This document shows positions 20,742 to 32,326 of a DNA stretch of 56,265 nt, one piece after another. Location of the stretch: assembly GCA_032433595.1 (NCBI GenBank), contig JASWJB010000294.1:1-56265 (forward strand). Direction: 5' to 3'. The notes below the pieces were generated by a model. The model worked only from the letters and a program-made list of their open reading frames with translations, was not told the DNA's origin and did not search any database. Each line of letters starts with the position of its first letter. Position 1 is the first letter of the stretch. Origin of the DNA: Conoideocrella luteorostrata. Lineage: Eukaryota > Ascomycota > Sordariomycetes > Hypocreales > Clavicipitaceae. The translations under genes were made by a program, and so were the position numbers.

Positions 20742-23700
20742 ATGAGCGCCTCGGCGCAAACCGATGCCAACCGTGGAGTTGATGGCGCAATCCACAGCCG
20801 AACCCACGATCCAGGGAAAAGTGGTAGTGATCCTACGATCGATGCCCCAGATTTGATTGCAGGTCTTTGGCAAGAAGCACGCTTCGCTCGATTACCCGAT
20901 GACGCACCTCCAGAGCTCGACGACTTTGTTCAAGATATCGAGAATCCACATCGAGTGTATGCCGTCCATCGTGCAAGCAGGCGTCACGATTTTCAGCTAC
21001 TGGTTGACAGGTAGGCGAACCTTTCAAGATTCTGTTTATTTCCTCGAGGTCACGTCAGACTCTTATTCATCAAATACATACCGACAACTCATATTTGGAC
21101 AGGTATATCTATCAACTTCGCGTCGGTTGCGACTCTCCACAATGCACAAGCCCGACCTGCTTCACATGTCGAAAACGCCTGGTAGGCAAGGCACCAATCC
21201 GAAGGTATAGCCCTACCAGTGCGAGAACGTTGGCAGTGTGCTTGGCAAGTCAAGATCATTCAGATACAGGTCTATGCCCGCATCTGCGACGCTCTAACGA
21301 TCCTCCGCCGGCCTCGAACAACCTTATTTTCTCCTCCTCTCGCTCGCGACCGCAGTATCTCCCCGAGCCGTCGTCTCCCAAGAGCACTGGCCCATCTGGT
21401 TCTCGTAAGATTTCCTTGTCCTTAGAGGGCGAGTCGACACATGCGTCATCTCCTAGACGTTGCCAGGTCTCGATTGTTGATCCTCACGGACCCGGTGCGA
21501 ATGGGAATCCTCACATAAGAGTAGACCGCGAATCGGAAACCCGAGAATGCAATTACGCTCAAAGAAACTGCAGCGATTCGGAAACATCGATGGTCAATAT
21601 TTCAGAGAAGCCATTTAGTAGAGACTATCGGTCGTTCGCGGCTACGACCTTTGGGACAGTAGCCTTCAAGATGCTGGAATGGCTCACCCCACAAGGTCTG
21701 CAGGCTATATCCAAACAATATTCGGATGCCAGCACTCCTGATGCAAACCCTAAACAGGATGTAATGAAGGACTCCAAGGCCATTGATGTGGAGGAATTCA
21801 AGTCGACTGTGTCAAAGCCCCCTGAAATTCTCGGGCGACACTCCTCGTCCAAGTCATCACAGTCGGGACTGACGCCTGAACTCGAACAGAGCCGTTTGCC
21901 GGTCCCAGAGCCTCCAAGGCCGGACGAATCAATACTTGCACGGGACACAGTGAGGCGGAAGCGTAACTCTAAGAGTTCAGTTAAGAATGCTGCTGCGTCA
22001 AAGCCCCAGAAAAAGGCGTCCATAGATCCTGTAACTCCAGCGAACCCAACCGACGGGCCAAGGTCTACCTCGAAAAGCAACAGCTTCCATGGAGATAAGA
22101 AGCCACGCACAGCAAAGCTTACCAGTGGTATCATCAGCCGAACAGTGCCGGACATTCCTAAGAAGTCTGCATTCTTCGAAAATGTCCCATGCATATCTCC
22201 GCCACCTGTTGAAGAAGTCGATCCGCTCTCGTTTGAACAAGACGTCTTGGAGGAGGATGATTCTTTAACTAATAGCACGACTACCATAGCGAAAGCTCGA
22301 AATGATAAGCAAAATAGAGAAAATCAACAACAGAGTGTGCCGGAAGCGGATTCGTCATGGGTGGATTATCCTCTACCCCAGGCTCTGAGTCAATTAAATG
22401 TCGAACTCGTGGATTTTATCTGTGACATATTCCAAGAAGACTGCTTCAACGAGACTGGTTTTTTTGGTCCACTTACGATGTCGGAGAATCACCCGAACCC
22501 CTTGAAGGGGTCTAGGAAGCTACGTCGGAAACACAAACAGCAGGAAGAGAGAGCTAGTCCATCTCGGAGTCAGTGGAAAGCTTTTAATGAGCAGACAATC
22601 TTCAACGTCATGAGTAACCCTCAATCTCTGGTAAAGTCCTTCACTAGAGACGGCAAGCTCTACGATTCCCAGACTCTTTGGTATTGCATGTTGCGAATGA
22701 CCCGAGCTGCACCCAGCCTCGTTCTTCATAGTCTTTGGCTTGCTGCAAAAAGCCTCTTCGTGCCTCCCAGGTCGTTCAGATCCGGACGACTGCCATCGAA
22801 GAAAGTATTTGGGGACAGCCCAAGTTTGACCAATTTTGAGGCAGGTTGCATTGTGTCTATTTGTCTACATGCTCTGGTGGCTGCCGCGCCTTGTGCTGAG
22901 GACTCCAAAACACTTCATGAGATGTCTCGTGTACGCTCTGGCGGATCGGTTCTGGCAGCACGTCAGCCGTCTTCTACCTGTCTTGAGTATGATGATGTGT
23001 TTTCGAACGAACTTGCCCTGCGGCTGGCCCGGCGCATTTTTTGTGCCATTACGGCTCGAAAATGCTTTGCCGATATCGCGGTCACCGACGCCAGTATTGA
23101 AGACGGTGCAAATGAGCTGGATGTGTTAAGCATCTTGGTGGATCAACTTGATCCTAATGGCAGCGGACCTGTCCGCATTCTAGATTTCTCTCAGTCCGAG
23201 CGTCTCCTGCACGAAACTCGAATGCCAACTTTACTGTTGGATTGGGCTAGAGCTGTGCTTCTGCAAGAATGGAGCGGCCAGCCAGAGTACTCCAATAATG
23301 GCCCTTTTCACGGGGCGATGTCATTAATTTCTACCTTATGTAGGTGAAGAAATATCGAATCTTTTTTGTGATTAATGCTGACGAACAATGCAGATGAAAA
23401 CAGAAGCAGACTGCCTCACGGTGACATACAATTTCGAGTTGATTACTTCTCAGAAAGGATCGATGCCATGGAAGTTCCCATAGACTGGACTGCCTTCACA
23501 ACGACTAGGCAGGTGCATCACATTTTAGATCATCCGTATCTCTTTAACCCGGAGACGCTGGTGACTTTTTTTCGAGCAATCAACTTCTCACGGATGAGTA
23601 GAACGTTTGAAGAGTCTGCATCGCTAAAGACGAGAATGGCTGCCATTGTCGATCCAGGAAGCTTGGTAACTAACACTCACCACAAACATGTCTTGCAGGA

Positions 23701-24877
23701 CTTGCTCAAGACTGCTTCATCGCGTTTCCTCGTTCTTGCTATCAATAGAAAACACGTCTTGAGAGATGCGTTTGATCAGCTATGGAGACGACAGGAGCGG
23801 GAGCTCTTAAGGCCTTTCAAAGTTCACCTGGGAGAAGGCTCTGGCGGCGAAGAAGGATTCGACTCTGGTGGTGTGCAACAAGAATTTTTCCGATTGGCCA
23901 TTGCCGAATGCCTTGACCCAACCTATGGTGCCTTCACCGTGGACAGCAGAACGAGAATGGCATGGTTTGTTCCTGGATCTCTTGTCCACGAATGGCAATT
24001 TGAGATGATTGGTCTTCTTATGTCACTGGCAGTTTACAACGGCCTGACTCTACCCATCACCTTTCCTAAGGCGTTTTATAGAAAGCTTCTTGGACAACCT
24101 GTTGAAAAACTTGATCATATCTCTGACGGCTGGCCTGAGCTTGCCAGTGGTCTCACTACCCTACAAGAATGGGACGAGCAGAATGGAACTGTAGAAGACA
24201 TTTTCTCAAGAACGTACGAATTCTCCGTGTCGGCCTTTGGTGGTGACGTCACCATTCCTATGACCAAGGAGAATTCTTCATGGCCTCAGGGAGTACCAGC
24301 TCCACCGACGAGAAGCTCTCTCGCTGCTGCTACTGCAGAAGATAATGATGCGCCACTAGTTACCATCGAAAATCGCTGTGAGTATGTGACTGATTACATC
24401 CGTTACCTGACAGATGTTTCTATTCGGCCACAGTTCAGAGCTTTTGAACGTGGATTCCGGTCGTGTCTGGATTCAAAATCCCTGAGTCTCTTGACACCGT
24501 CAATTTTGCAATCTATAATTGAGGGTGTACAAGAGATTGATATCTCGGAACTGCGTCGATACACCCGCTATGTTGGTTGGGACTCGTCGCACCATAGTAT
24601 CAAAGACTTCTGGTCTATAGTTAAGAGATATGATGACGGGATGAAGCGCAAGTTGCTGGAGTTTATAACGGCATCAGACCGTGTGCCTGTCGGCGGCATG
24701 AAAAACATGCAATTCATCATACAGAAAAATGGTGAGGAGGAAGGAGACGGAGGACATTTACCCACGGCATATACTTGTTATGGGACACTTTTGTTACCAG
24801 AGTATCGAGATAAAGAAGTTCTTCGAGAGCGATTGGGCATGGCGCTACAAAATGCGCAAGGTTTTGGATTTGCATAA
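20742..24877 (+). CDS. HECT-type E3 ubiquitin ligase with N-terminal AZUL zinc finger (Hul4/UBE3A-like), 1329 aa
   Basis: Exons 20742-21010, 21103-23339 and 23394-24877. The AZUL-type finger begins near residue 95: GCDSPQCTSPTCFTCRKR, then AVCLASQ...GLCPHL. A long Ser/Pro-rich disordered linker (about 160-450) is followed by the helical region and the HECT domain (about 960-1329). The domain ends with LPTAYTCYGTLLLPEY, in which C1297 is the ubiquitin-accepting cysteine, and closes 32 residues later with ...GFGFA, as in active HECT enzymes. Intron 2 must use the donor T|GTAGGT; the alternative GTGAAG creates a stop. The family transfers ubiquitin from an E2 to substrates; yeast Hul4 aids proteasomal clearance of misfolded proteins. 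Substrates here are unknown. Confidence 0.95.
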
Positions 24878-25161
24878 AGGGCCGGAGTTTTTGTACCGAG
24901 ATCACGGATGCGCGAGCATGTAAGCGCGTGGGATAATTAAAGCGACATGTATGTTTGTACTCTTCAATTTTGCTTTTGCATATATATCTATGTATATTTG
25001 GTACAGAGCGAGGCGTAACTGTTTTTATCTGGCTATGTTAAAGATAAAGATGTGTCCAATATGAAAATTACTGTCTTTTACTAACTTTTTTTTTTTTCGC
25101 GTACCCTCAGAGAACGGAGTACAGTGTGAGCGTACGTTGAAAATATCGTATATTCGTCTCT

Positions 25162-26343
25162 CTAGTCCCTCATTTGCCTCACATTTAGATTGATTCTCTT
25201 GTTTTTCATCCACCCTTCCCACTCCTCATACTCGCCGTCTTCGGCAGGCCAGTTTTCCAAATAGTCAGGACACGTGCCTTTAATCACCTTTGGCACACCA
25301 TGCCAAGCATACCTAGACGCCTGCGTCATATAAATTGCATCCCCCGACCGTAGCCTCAACAGCAGATATTTCTTATTCTTCTCCTTTGCAGTTGATTCAT
25401 AGTCAGGGACCACACTCTCGTCACGATCAGCCTTCCCACTCGGTGCAATCATGAACAAGCAATCGCATCCAAAGCTCAAACTAACCAGCCCTTTGTCGGT
25501 CTCCTCACTCACATCCCTATGCATCATCATTGTATCACCAGGGCTGTAAAAGTTGACTATCGCCGCTTGGGCAAGCGTCTCTGGGAACAGAGTCTCCAGA
25601 AACCGCGACAGGTCGGTAGGGAAAACGGGCGGCTCGTGGTCAGGATACTCCCGGTTCGTCCAGTCGTATTGTCCGCCGAGGGTAACCCAGTGGAGACGTC
25701 GGTTGAGGACTTGGCGAGCCGTGAGAGGCTTGTGAACGGAAGGGTCTTTAGGGGTAAATGGGGCGGAGGGGGATTCGGGGGAGATGGTGAAGAAGGATGG
25801 TGATGGGGTGGAGGCATCGTCTGAAGAAGGATACGGGAGTGTGTAGTGAAGGTGCATGTTAGTTTGGTGTTGGGGGTTGGAAAGGTCGCGATGAAGCATT
25901 TTTGAGAGAAGGGATTTTTGAATGGTTGGTGGGAGGACATTTGGGACAATGAGAAGCCCTGGAAATGTTAGTTACTGTGATTCATATATATATGCATTTC
26001 ATGGTATTGACTTAACGGACAGTGAGGGAGCGCATGGAAACGTGCCGGGGCTAAGATTAAAAACACACATACCAGGTAGCAACGGATGAAATATTATAGG
26101 CGCATCTCCTGCAGCCAATGCCGACAACTCTGGACTTAGCTCCCCAAACGCGCTCGCCACCTTACTCTTCTCAATCCGTCCTGCTAGCTGGAAACCATTC
26201 TCCGAGAGGGGCAGACGCGGATCGTCAATTCTGGGGTCCCGCAACACGATATGAGGCTCGAGCTTTGAAAAGTACTTCCATTCCGCACGCATCTCATCGG
26301 ATGGTTGTTCGTGAGCGTCTAGCTCGGCCAGGGAGACTGTCAT
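25162..26343 (-). CDS. AlkB-like Fe(II)/2-oxoglutarate dioxygenase (ALKBH1-type), 355 aa
   Basis: Exons 26073-26343 and 25162-25958 with a 114-nt intron whose branch point is TAACTAAC. The iron ligands are H237 and D239 (MMMHRDVSEETD) and H310 (RYAWHGVPK); the 2-oxoglutarate/substrate motif is R345-x-N-x3-R351 (RINLNVR). The segments GGQYDWTNREYP and LSFGCDCLFMI fit the ALKBH1 subgroup. These enzymes remove methyl groups from nucleic acids (DNA or tRNA m1A in animals); the substrate in fungi is not certain. No targeting sequence is obvious. The gene is convergent with the HECT gene (284 bp apart) and divergent from the GTPase gene. Confidence 0.93.
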
Positions 26344-26772
26344 GTTGAATAACGATAAAATAGGGTCGAACGGACAATTTCGGATAGTATCGCGAATATT
26401 TTGGTGAGTTCTTGGCGGTTAGGACGGAAAGTGGCTCAACGATTATGATGGGTATTAGTATTGAGCGGCTTAACAGTCGCAAAGAATCATGAACCGGTTC
26501 AAGTCCCGTGTAAACCAGCCCTTCGTGAAAATTCGTTGGAGGTATAAGACCAAATTTTCTGGGATTTGGCTCAGTGAGTTGCTGTGTGGAGTTGCCAGAT
26601 GAATGATGATAGTTGGTGGGTTACATAATCCTGGTTTTCATGTATGGCCTGGATGGACCTTAAACCTCATTCATCGGCAATCCATCAACGTCATCTTCAT
26701 CGCATATCAACTGAGCCTTGTTAAAAAAAAAATGAAGGTCTCCAGTAGAGTTAGCTCAATCTTATAGCAAGG
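26344..26772. promoter_or_regulatory. Shared divergent promoter of AlkB-like and EngB-like genes
   Basis: Region of 429 bp between two divergent ATGs. It contains a tRNA B-box-like string (GGTTCAAGTCC at 26496-26506) but no foldable tRNA. No clear TATA box was seen. Confidence 0.5.
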
Positions 26773-28002
26773 ATGGTCACTTGGCGGCATACTTTGCCGA
26801 GGAGGCTGCTGTTGCACCGCCTCCCTGTAGTGACATCTCACTCGACAGCTCCTTTCTCGGTCTCGTCGCATCAAAGCATTCGAAAGCGGCCATCTAGGCG
26901 GCCAGTAATGCAAAAGCCAGCTGATGGCTCATTACAGGGCGGTAATGAAGATATAGAGCCCAAGGCATTCGGAATTCTTCACACCACGCCACAGACGACG
27001 CCGTCTCCAAGGCTGCCTCACAACTCGACCTCATCAACTACACAGCCTCACTCACATCCAGACACCAGCACAGCCGGTCCTTACAAACAAATCCTCCTCG
27101 CATCCAAACTCATCTATCACCAACCACCAACCATCAACCTCGACAGTGCCCAATCCCACATCACAGCTCGCACCACCAAGCCCCAGATTCAACAACTCCT
27201 GGCTGCCGAGAAATTCTTCTCCAGCCGCTACAAGTTCCTCTACTCTGCCGAAACCCTGCGGCATCACCCTCCAAACAGCCACACCCCCGAGATCATCATC
27301 CTCGGCGCCTCCAATGTTGGCAAATCCACCTTTCTCAATGCTCTAGTCGGATCATCCACCGCCGCAAGAGTCAGCCAGAAGCCAGGCCGGACCACCCTCA
27401 TGAACGCCTTTGGTGTCGGTCCACCACCCAAGATTCCTAGAGAACTCGTACCAAAAGGCACACTTCCACCAAGACATAGCCTTGTGCTTGTCGATACGCC
27501 GGGTTATGGGTACAAGAGTCAAGCTAGCTGGGGCGATGCCATCGTGAAGTACTTACAAAATAGGAGGGTGCTTCGAGGGGCGGTGGTGTTGCTATCATCG
27601 GAGAAGAAGCTACTGCCAGAGGATAGGTGGATGCTGAGGACACTAGCAGAGGCGAATACACGGACCGTGGTGGTCTTGACAAAGGCGGATAAGGCAAGAG
27701 GAGGGTGGGCCGAGAAATGCGGTTTGTTGGCGGACGTGGTGCAGCAGGAACTAGATACATTGCACCTGGAGTTTGAAGGCCGATGGAGAGATTCACAAGG
27801 GCCTGCGGCACAGACATACATCACGTCAGCGGGGATGGAGCGTCCCGGCAAGTTGGGAAATGGAGGAGGGATGGGAGGAGTGAGGACGGCTATTTTGGAA
27901 ATGGCTGGTTTTACATTACAAGAGAGGGTGACAAAAAAGCTAGACACGGTCACCTACTCTGGACCAATTGTTTCCTTTGATGATATCCAATGGAAGACGT
28001 GA
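26773..28002 (+). CDS. EngB/YihA-type GTPase (GTPBP8-like, probably mitochondrial), 409 aa
   Basis: Single exon from the ATG at 26773. The first 45 residues are Arg/Ser/His-rich and lack acidic residues, as expected for mitochondrial import. A TrmE-Era-EngB GTPase domain follows: G1 GASNVGKST (178-186), G2 threonines at GRTT (206-208), G3 DTPGYG (241-246) and G4 TKAD (303-306). Bacterial EngB helps assemble the large ribosomal subunit, and the eukaryotic relative GTPBP8 acts in mitochondrial ribosome biogenesis. That role is therefore likely here but inferred. A glycine-rich insert (GKLGNGGGMGG) lies after the G5 region. It is convergent with the C3HC gene, 205 bp apart; a 14-A run follows the stop at about 28058. 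Confidence 0.93.
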   Translation: MVTWRHTLPRRLLLHRLPVVTSHSTAPFSVSSHQSIRKRPSRRPVMQKPADGSLQGGNEDIEPKAFGILHTTPQTTPSPRLPHNSTSSTTQPHSHPDTSTAGPYKQILLASKLIYHQPPTINLDSAQSHITARTTKPQIQQLLAAEKFFSSRYKFLYSAETLRHHPPNSHTPEIIILGASNVGKSTFLNALVGSSTAARVSQKPGRTTLMNAFGVGPPPKIPRELVPKGTLPPRHSLVLVDTPGYGYKSQASWGDAIVKYLQNRRVLRGAVVLLSSEKKLLPEDRWMLRTLAEANTRTVVVLTKADKARGGWAEKCGLLADVVQQELDTLHLEFEGRWRDSQGPAAQTYITSAGMERPGKLGNGGGMGGVRTAILEMAGFTLQERVTKKLDTVTYSGPIVSFDDIQWKT

Positions 28003-28207
28003 GATGTATCAATAACAGGGCGTACATGACATTTACTAGACGATGCCATCGATGTGAAAAAAAAAAAAAAATCTTCATATTGTTGGAGCGAAAAACTTCG
28101 TTGGATTTTATAATATACAAGTGGCTTGTCCCCTCATGTATGCTAGATTAAAGAAAAACAATAAACTTCACTAACCACAATACTACAATCCTATCCTCAT
28201 GGATGTT

Positions 28208-29813
28208 TCATGTGCCTGTCGCAGACTTATTAGAGTGCCCAGTTCCTGGACGACTCGACTCTTGTCTGAATCTCCTTGATCCTTTGGTATCGAACAGGCT
28301 CTTCACTTTCCTCAACCTTGCCCACCGTTCTTTATCCTTCGCATCGCGCACCTTATCATCATCCTCATCCTTTCCAGCATCTTCCTGCGGAGCTACTAAT
28401 GACGGCACACCACCACCCTTAGGACATGGCGTAGCTGGACTAGGCGAGCCGGGGGGGCCAGGAGTTCCCCTCATTGGGCTCGATGATGCGAGTCCATCGT
28501 CCCGTAGATGTCTAACTCTGTTTGACCTCCCACTGTATACGTTGCGCAAGTCTGACTCGTTCTTTATCGTCTGCACCAGAGTCTTCCACCCGGATGAAAC
28601 CGGTACCTTGTTTGTGCCGGCAACGCCTCTACTTTGGGCCTGAGCATTTTTCCATGGGCAGAAGAAGCGATGTTCTCGAAGCGGATCCAAGTGATCCATG
28701 GGGGCCGGAATTATGACTTGTCCCTGATCGTCAACTTCTTTGCTCTTAAACATCCAAAGTCCTAGACGCCGTAGACATGTGTGGCAAGATGCTGAATTAG
28801 GAACAGCACCGATTCGTGAGTTTGTAAGCCCTTGCCATCCCGTTAAAGCTAGCGCCAACGCAGCTCGATTCGGCGGCTTGTCTGTAGTTACAGCTCCAGA
28901 CTTGTCGACGACAGGTGGAGGTGCGGTAAAAAAGTCTGGTGGAAGGTGTGAAAGAACATCGTCTATTTTCGCATCGTCGGGGAGGCGCAAATTGAACTCG
29001 TACGGGAGGAATGGACTTCTGGAGCAGAGCTCGTCATAGCGTTGACGGAGGGCAGCCAACGTCACCGACGCATTTGAGAAAGAAATTCGTAGTAGTAAGT
29101 CTTCATTAGATTAGTCAGTATAGCTCCAAAATCATATTGCCCTGCAAAGATAATACTTACCATCACACCCACGTTTTCGCCACAGACAGTCTTGTTGATG
29201 TGACGAGACAATAAGATCAGCGTATTTATCGATCAAGGCTTCTGCTGCAAGAATATTAGCTCGTATTTCAGGGCATATCATGGAGAAGAAAGATTGTACC
29301 AATCTCGGAGGACACCAGCACCGAAACTTCTTTCCCATCCGATTCCTTCCTGTTAAGTTTCACAACAAGCTCCTTGTGGCACAGAACACACCGAACCTTC
29401 TCCTTGCCTTGGCATATCCAGCCACGCTTCGCCCATTCAATCTCATTTACTTTATCCGGTTTTGGTGTCCAATCTGTGATTTCTTGGAAGGTTGCCAGTC
29501 GTTTTAGCAACTCGTCTCGGTCCCCGGGGCTATATCTTGCCGGTGGGCTGCTTATCGCCTTGCCGCTCGATTGCGTGGGTGATCTTTTCAGTACGACACC
29601 TGAAAAGGTCTTCGTCGTCTGTGACGGCGTATATAGCGTCGGAGCTGTGGACTCGGGAAATCCAAGTCGTCGCCGCTTTTGAAGTATTGCGTCGTTAGTG
29701 GCAATGTTGTTGCCATATTTAGCGGTTGCGTTCATGTTGTCATCGGGAGTCGTCGGGCGGGGACTGCTGAGGCCTTGAAGCAGAGCATTGAACTTGCGCT
29801 TCGTAGCATTCAT
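28208..29813 (-). CDS. C3HC zinc-finger/Rsm1-like protein (ZC3HC1/NIPA family), 496 aa
   Basis: Exons 29300-29813, 29161-29244 and 28208-29100; introns of 55 and 60 nt. Splicing joins the C3HC domain: WAKRGWICQ, then C142-x2-C145, H187-x3-C191 (SHQQDCLWRKRGCD), and continues into SNASVTLAALRQRYDEL. The second, Rsm1-like zinc region holds SCHTCLRRLGLWMF and HRFFCPW. The N-terminal part and the Pro/Gly-rich C-terminus look disordered. Relatives are nuclear-envelope or basket-associated proteins: fission yeast Rsm1 in mRNA export, vertebrate ZC3HC1/NIPA at the nuclear basket. A nuclear-pore or mRNA-export role is inferred from family. It is divergent from the Srp40-like gene. Confidence 0.93.
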
Positions 29814-30624
29814 GGTTCAAGGCAAGCGCAGTTGATGGCGGAGTGGCAGCGGAAAATTGGCCCGATCTGCTCTGTATAAGATATAGATGTATTACCTCGA
29901 GGGAGATGGCGCGGCCAGAAACTGAGTGGTTGTTTCATCAGCAGGGAGGTCAACCGGAGATTGCGTCTAGCACTGCCCGGTGCGAGGGACCCAAGAAACC
30001 GGTATAATGTACTCCGTACTCTGTGCTCCGTAGACAAATGGCAATCGTCCGGCCGGACAAGACAATTCCAGCGAAACTACGCCGTGGATCATGCACGAAT
30101 TGACTGACAGCGTGATACCAGACGGCGTTCAGCCAAAAACAGACACACAACGAGCTTTCCTTGCCGTTGCTAGTACCTCCAGCGAGTAACTGGGATGTTG
30201 TTCCCCGATAACCGATAAGACACGGCAAGTGCCCCACCCGACAGGACCCCTGCAGAAGGAAAGGTTGGTGCCCACAGAAATTTTTCTTCTCTACGACTCG
30301 CTCCGAACTTTTTGGTCTCGCGATTGCGGTGCGAGTAGTCGACTTCTTCCTTCTTGGGCAGGAACTGAATTGTCCGTTTTTCTTGACTTTTTAAACCGCT
30401 TGCGCAGTTGCGTTGGGTGCCCCAATCCGCGGCCTACATCTCGAACTATCTTGGATCTCTTGCGCCTGCTTGCTCAAACCTTCGCTTGCTGATTTACACA
30501 TCCCAGGCACATGTCAAGCAAGACTGGTCCGCCTTCCTGGCTTTTTTCCAATAACACCACCAACACCACCAAACCTAAACCTTTATCTACTCCAACGAGT
30601 CGAATCACGGAAAAGACCACCAAA
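29814..30624. promoter_or_regulatory. Shared divergent promoter and leader of C3HC and Srp40-like genes
   Basis: Region of 811 bp between divergent starts. It contains TACTCCGTACTCTGTGCTCC, a copy of the dispersed motif followed by an imperfect repeat of it (30010-30032). The leader of the Srp40-like mRNA contains an in-frame ATG at 30511. Confidence 0.5.
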
Positions 30625-31806
30625 ATGGTCAAGAAAAGTTCCAAGACCGCTTCTGCTTCTAAAGCACAAGCCGTTACGGCTCCTCCCGCCGAACTTCTGA
30701 GTCTGGTTGGAAACTTCCTCACAGATCACGCTTTTACCAAAGCACACAGCGCCTTTAAAAAGGAGATCGAAAAGAACGGATGGTTTTGTCCTGAAAAGGA
30801 GGGCGATGAGTCTCTTGTCTCGATTTTCCAGTCCTGGGAGACCGCCCAAAACAGCAAAGCAGAGACTGAGGCCTCAGGCGCTGAGTCTACTGATGAATCG
30901 AGCTCGAGCGAAAGTGACAGCAGCGACAGTGATGATGAGAGCGAGGAAAGTGATAGCAGTGACAGCGAAAGCGAAAGCGAAAGCGAAGACGACAAGAACA
31001 ATTCCAAAAAGTCAGCCGTGACAGCCAAGGTTGCAACCAAAGCCGTCCAGAACTTAAAGCGCAAGGCCCCTGTCGACTCGAGCTCCTCTGAATCCTCTGA
31101 CTCGAGTTCTTCCGATTCCGACTCCAGCTCTGATTCTGATGCTGCACCTAAAGCAAAGAAGCAAAAGACTGCTGAGCCTGCTATGAAGTCCGACTCTGGT
31201 AGCTCTGAGTCCGATAGCGACTCCGAAGATGAGGGCAAGATGGATGTTGACGGGCGCTCCTCCAAATCTCCTTCGGATAGCAGTAGCTCATCCGATTCTG
31301 AATCTGACAGCGACAGTGACAGCGAGGCTGAAGCTAAAGCCGCTGCCAAGGTTGCTCTTCCTGAATCAGACTCCTCTTCAGACTCCTCTTCAGACTCCTC
31401 GTCATCCGATTCCGGCTCTGACTCTGATAATGCGACAAAGGTCAAATCCAAAATTTCCAAGGTAGTCACGTCTACAGACTCATCAGATACCTCAGACACT
31501 CTAGATGTTCAGTCCCCTGCACCGCAGCCCAAGGAAAAAGAGCCTCCTCTGCCACCAGACCCCGTCATCAAGAACCGCAAAAAGCAGAACGAGCCCTTCT
31601 CCCGCATCCCCAAGAACATCAAGGTTGATCCCAAATTTGCTTCCAACGCCTATGTCCATGTGGGCTATTCACAGCGTGCCCACGAAGACCTCATTGTCAC
31701 TAAGGGCAAAGGCTTTTCCAAGGAGAAGAACAAAAAGAAAAAGGGTAGCTTCCGTGGGGGTGCAATCGACATTTCCCACTCGGGGAGCGTCTACTTTGAT
31801 GATTAG
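30625..31806 (+). CDS. Srp40/Nopp140-like nucleolar phosphoprotein, 393 aa
   Basis: Single exon. A LisH motif occupies residues 22-48 (AELLSLVGNFLTDHAF). About 220 residues of alternating acidic Ser/Asp/Glu tracts and basic Lys/Ala-rich tracts follow, the hallmark of Nopp140, normally phosphorylated by CK2. The conserved SRP40 C-terminal domain closes the protein (FSRIPKNIKVDPKFASNAYV...GSFRGGAIDISHSGSVYFDD, split here for length). Family members are nucleolar chaperones of small nucleolar ribonucleoproteins. The start at 30625 is preferred for its strong context (CAAAATGG) and because family proteins begin MVKK-like. The in-frame ATG at 30511 would add a 38-residue Asn/Thr/Pro-rich extension. 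Confidence 0.93.
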   Translation: MVKKSSKTASASKAQAVTAPPAELLSLVGNFLTDHAFTKAHSAFKKEIEKNGWFCPEKEGDESLVSIFQSWETAQNSKAETEASGAESTDESSSSESDSSDSDDESEESDSSDSESESESEDDKNNSKKSAVTAKVATKAVQNLKRKAPVDSSSSESSDSSSSDSDSSSDSDAAPKAKKQKTAEPAMKSDSGSSESDSDSEDEGKMDVDGRSSKSPSDSSSSSDSESDSDSDSEAEAKAAAKVALPESDSSSDSSSDSSSSDSGSDSDNATKVKSKISKVVTSTDSSDTSDTLDVQSPAPQPKEKEPPLPPDPVIKNRKKQNEPFSRIPKNIKVDPKFASNAYVHVGYSQRAHEDLIVTKGKGFSKEKNKKKKGSFRGGAIDISHSGSVYFDD

Positions 31807-32326
31807 ACGATGCTGCCCCTGAACTGCTCATAGACGTAGCAGACAGTACCACATCCCCCCCGGGTTAGCGACCAGATTGGCGTTAGGATATACATAAAAT
31901 GGCGTATTTATCTGCTGGGTGTCATTTTGGGACAGCGTTTTGATACACGTACTGTATCCCTGTTTGACTTTGTTCTGACTTTGTTATCGTTATGTATATA
32001 GATAGATGAACCCTTCACTACATCTGAAACCGCAACTTTATTTAAGAAAACGCAATGATATCATCAAATCATCAATTTGCTATAATCTGTGGTATAGTAT
32101 CTTCTACTTTGTGTCCAAAAACTCTGCCATATCCAAATCAACCGGCGGCTTGTTTCCAAATCCTATACAAGAGTTTAAACATTTACAGAATTTGCCCAGG
32201 CATATCGATGGACTAGTTTCGCCAAAAGAAAAAACCCCCCCAGACGAGAACACGCTTTTCAATATACAGTGCCCCGACTGGCAATTCTCGCGCGCCATAT
32301 CAGTCAGGGTCGAGTTGCTCCGCGTT
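31807..32326. other. Convergent 3' intergenic region
   Basis: Stretch of 520 bp between two converging genes, AT-rich and presumably with both polyadenylation regions. A 171-codon plus-strand ORF (32006-32521) crosses it but has no motif and overlaps the neighbouring gene antisense. Confidence 0.6.

Noticed and set aside
21625..22287. 220-codon minus-strand ORF
   Set aside because: Antisense to the Ser/Pro-rich linker of the HECT gene; low-complexity shadow.
26451..26517. tRNA-like sequence with a perfect B-box string GGTTCAAGTCC
   Set aside because: No matching acceptor stem, a mismatched T stem, no D arm and a six-base would-be anticodon loop.
30726..31499. 257-codon minus-strand Ser/Glu-rich ORF
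   Set aside because: Mirror of the Ser/Asp-rich repeats of the Srp40-like gene on the other strand.
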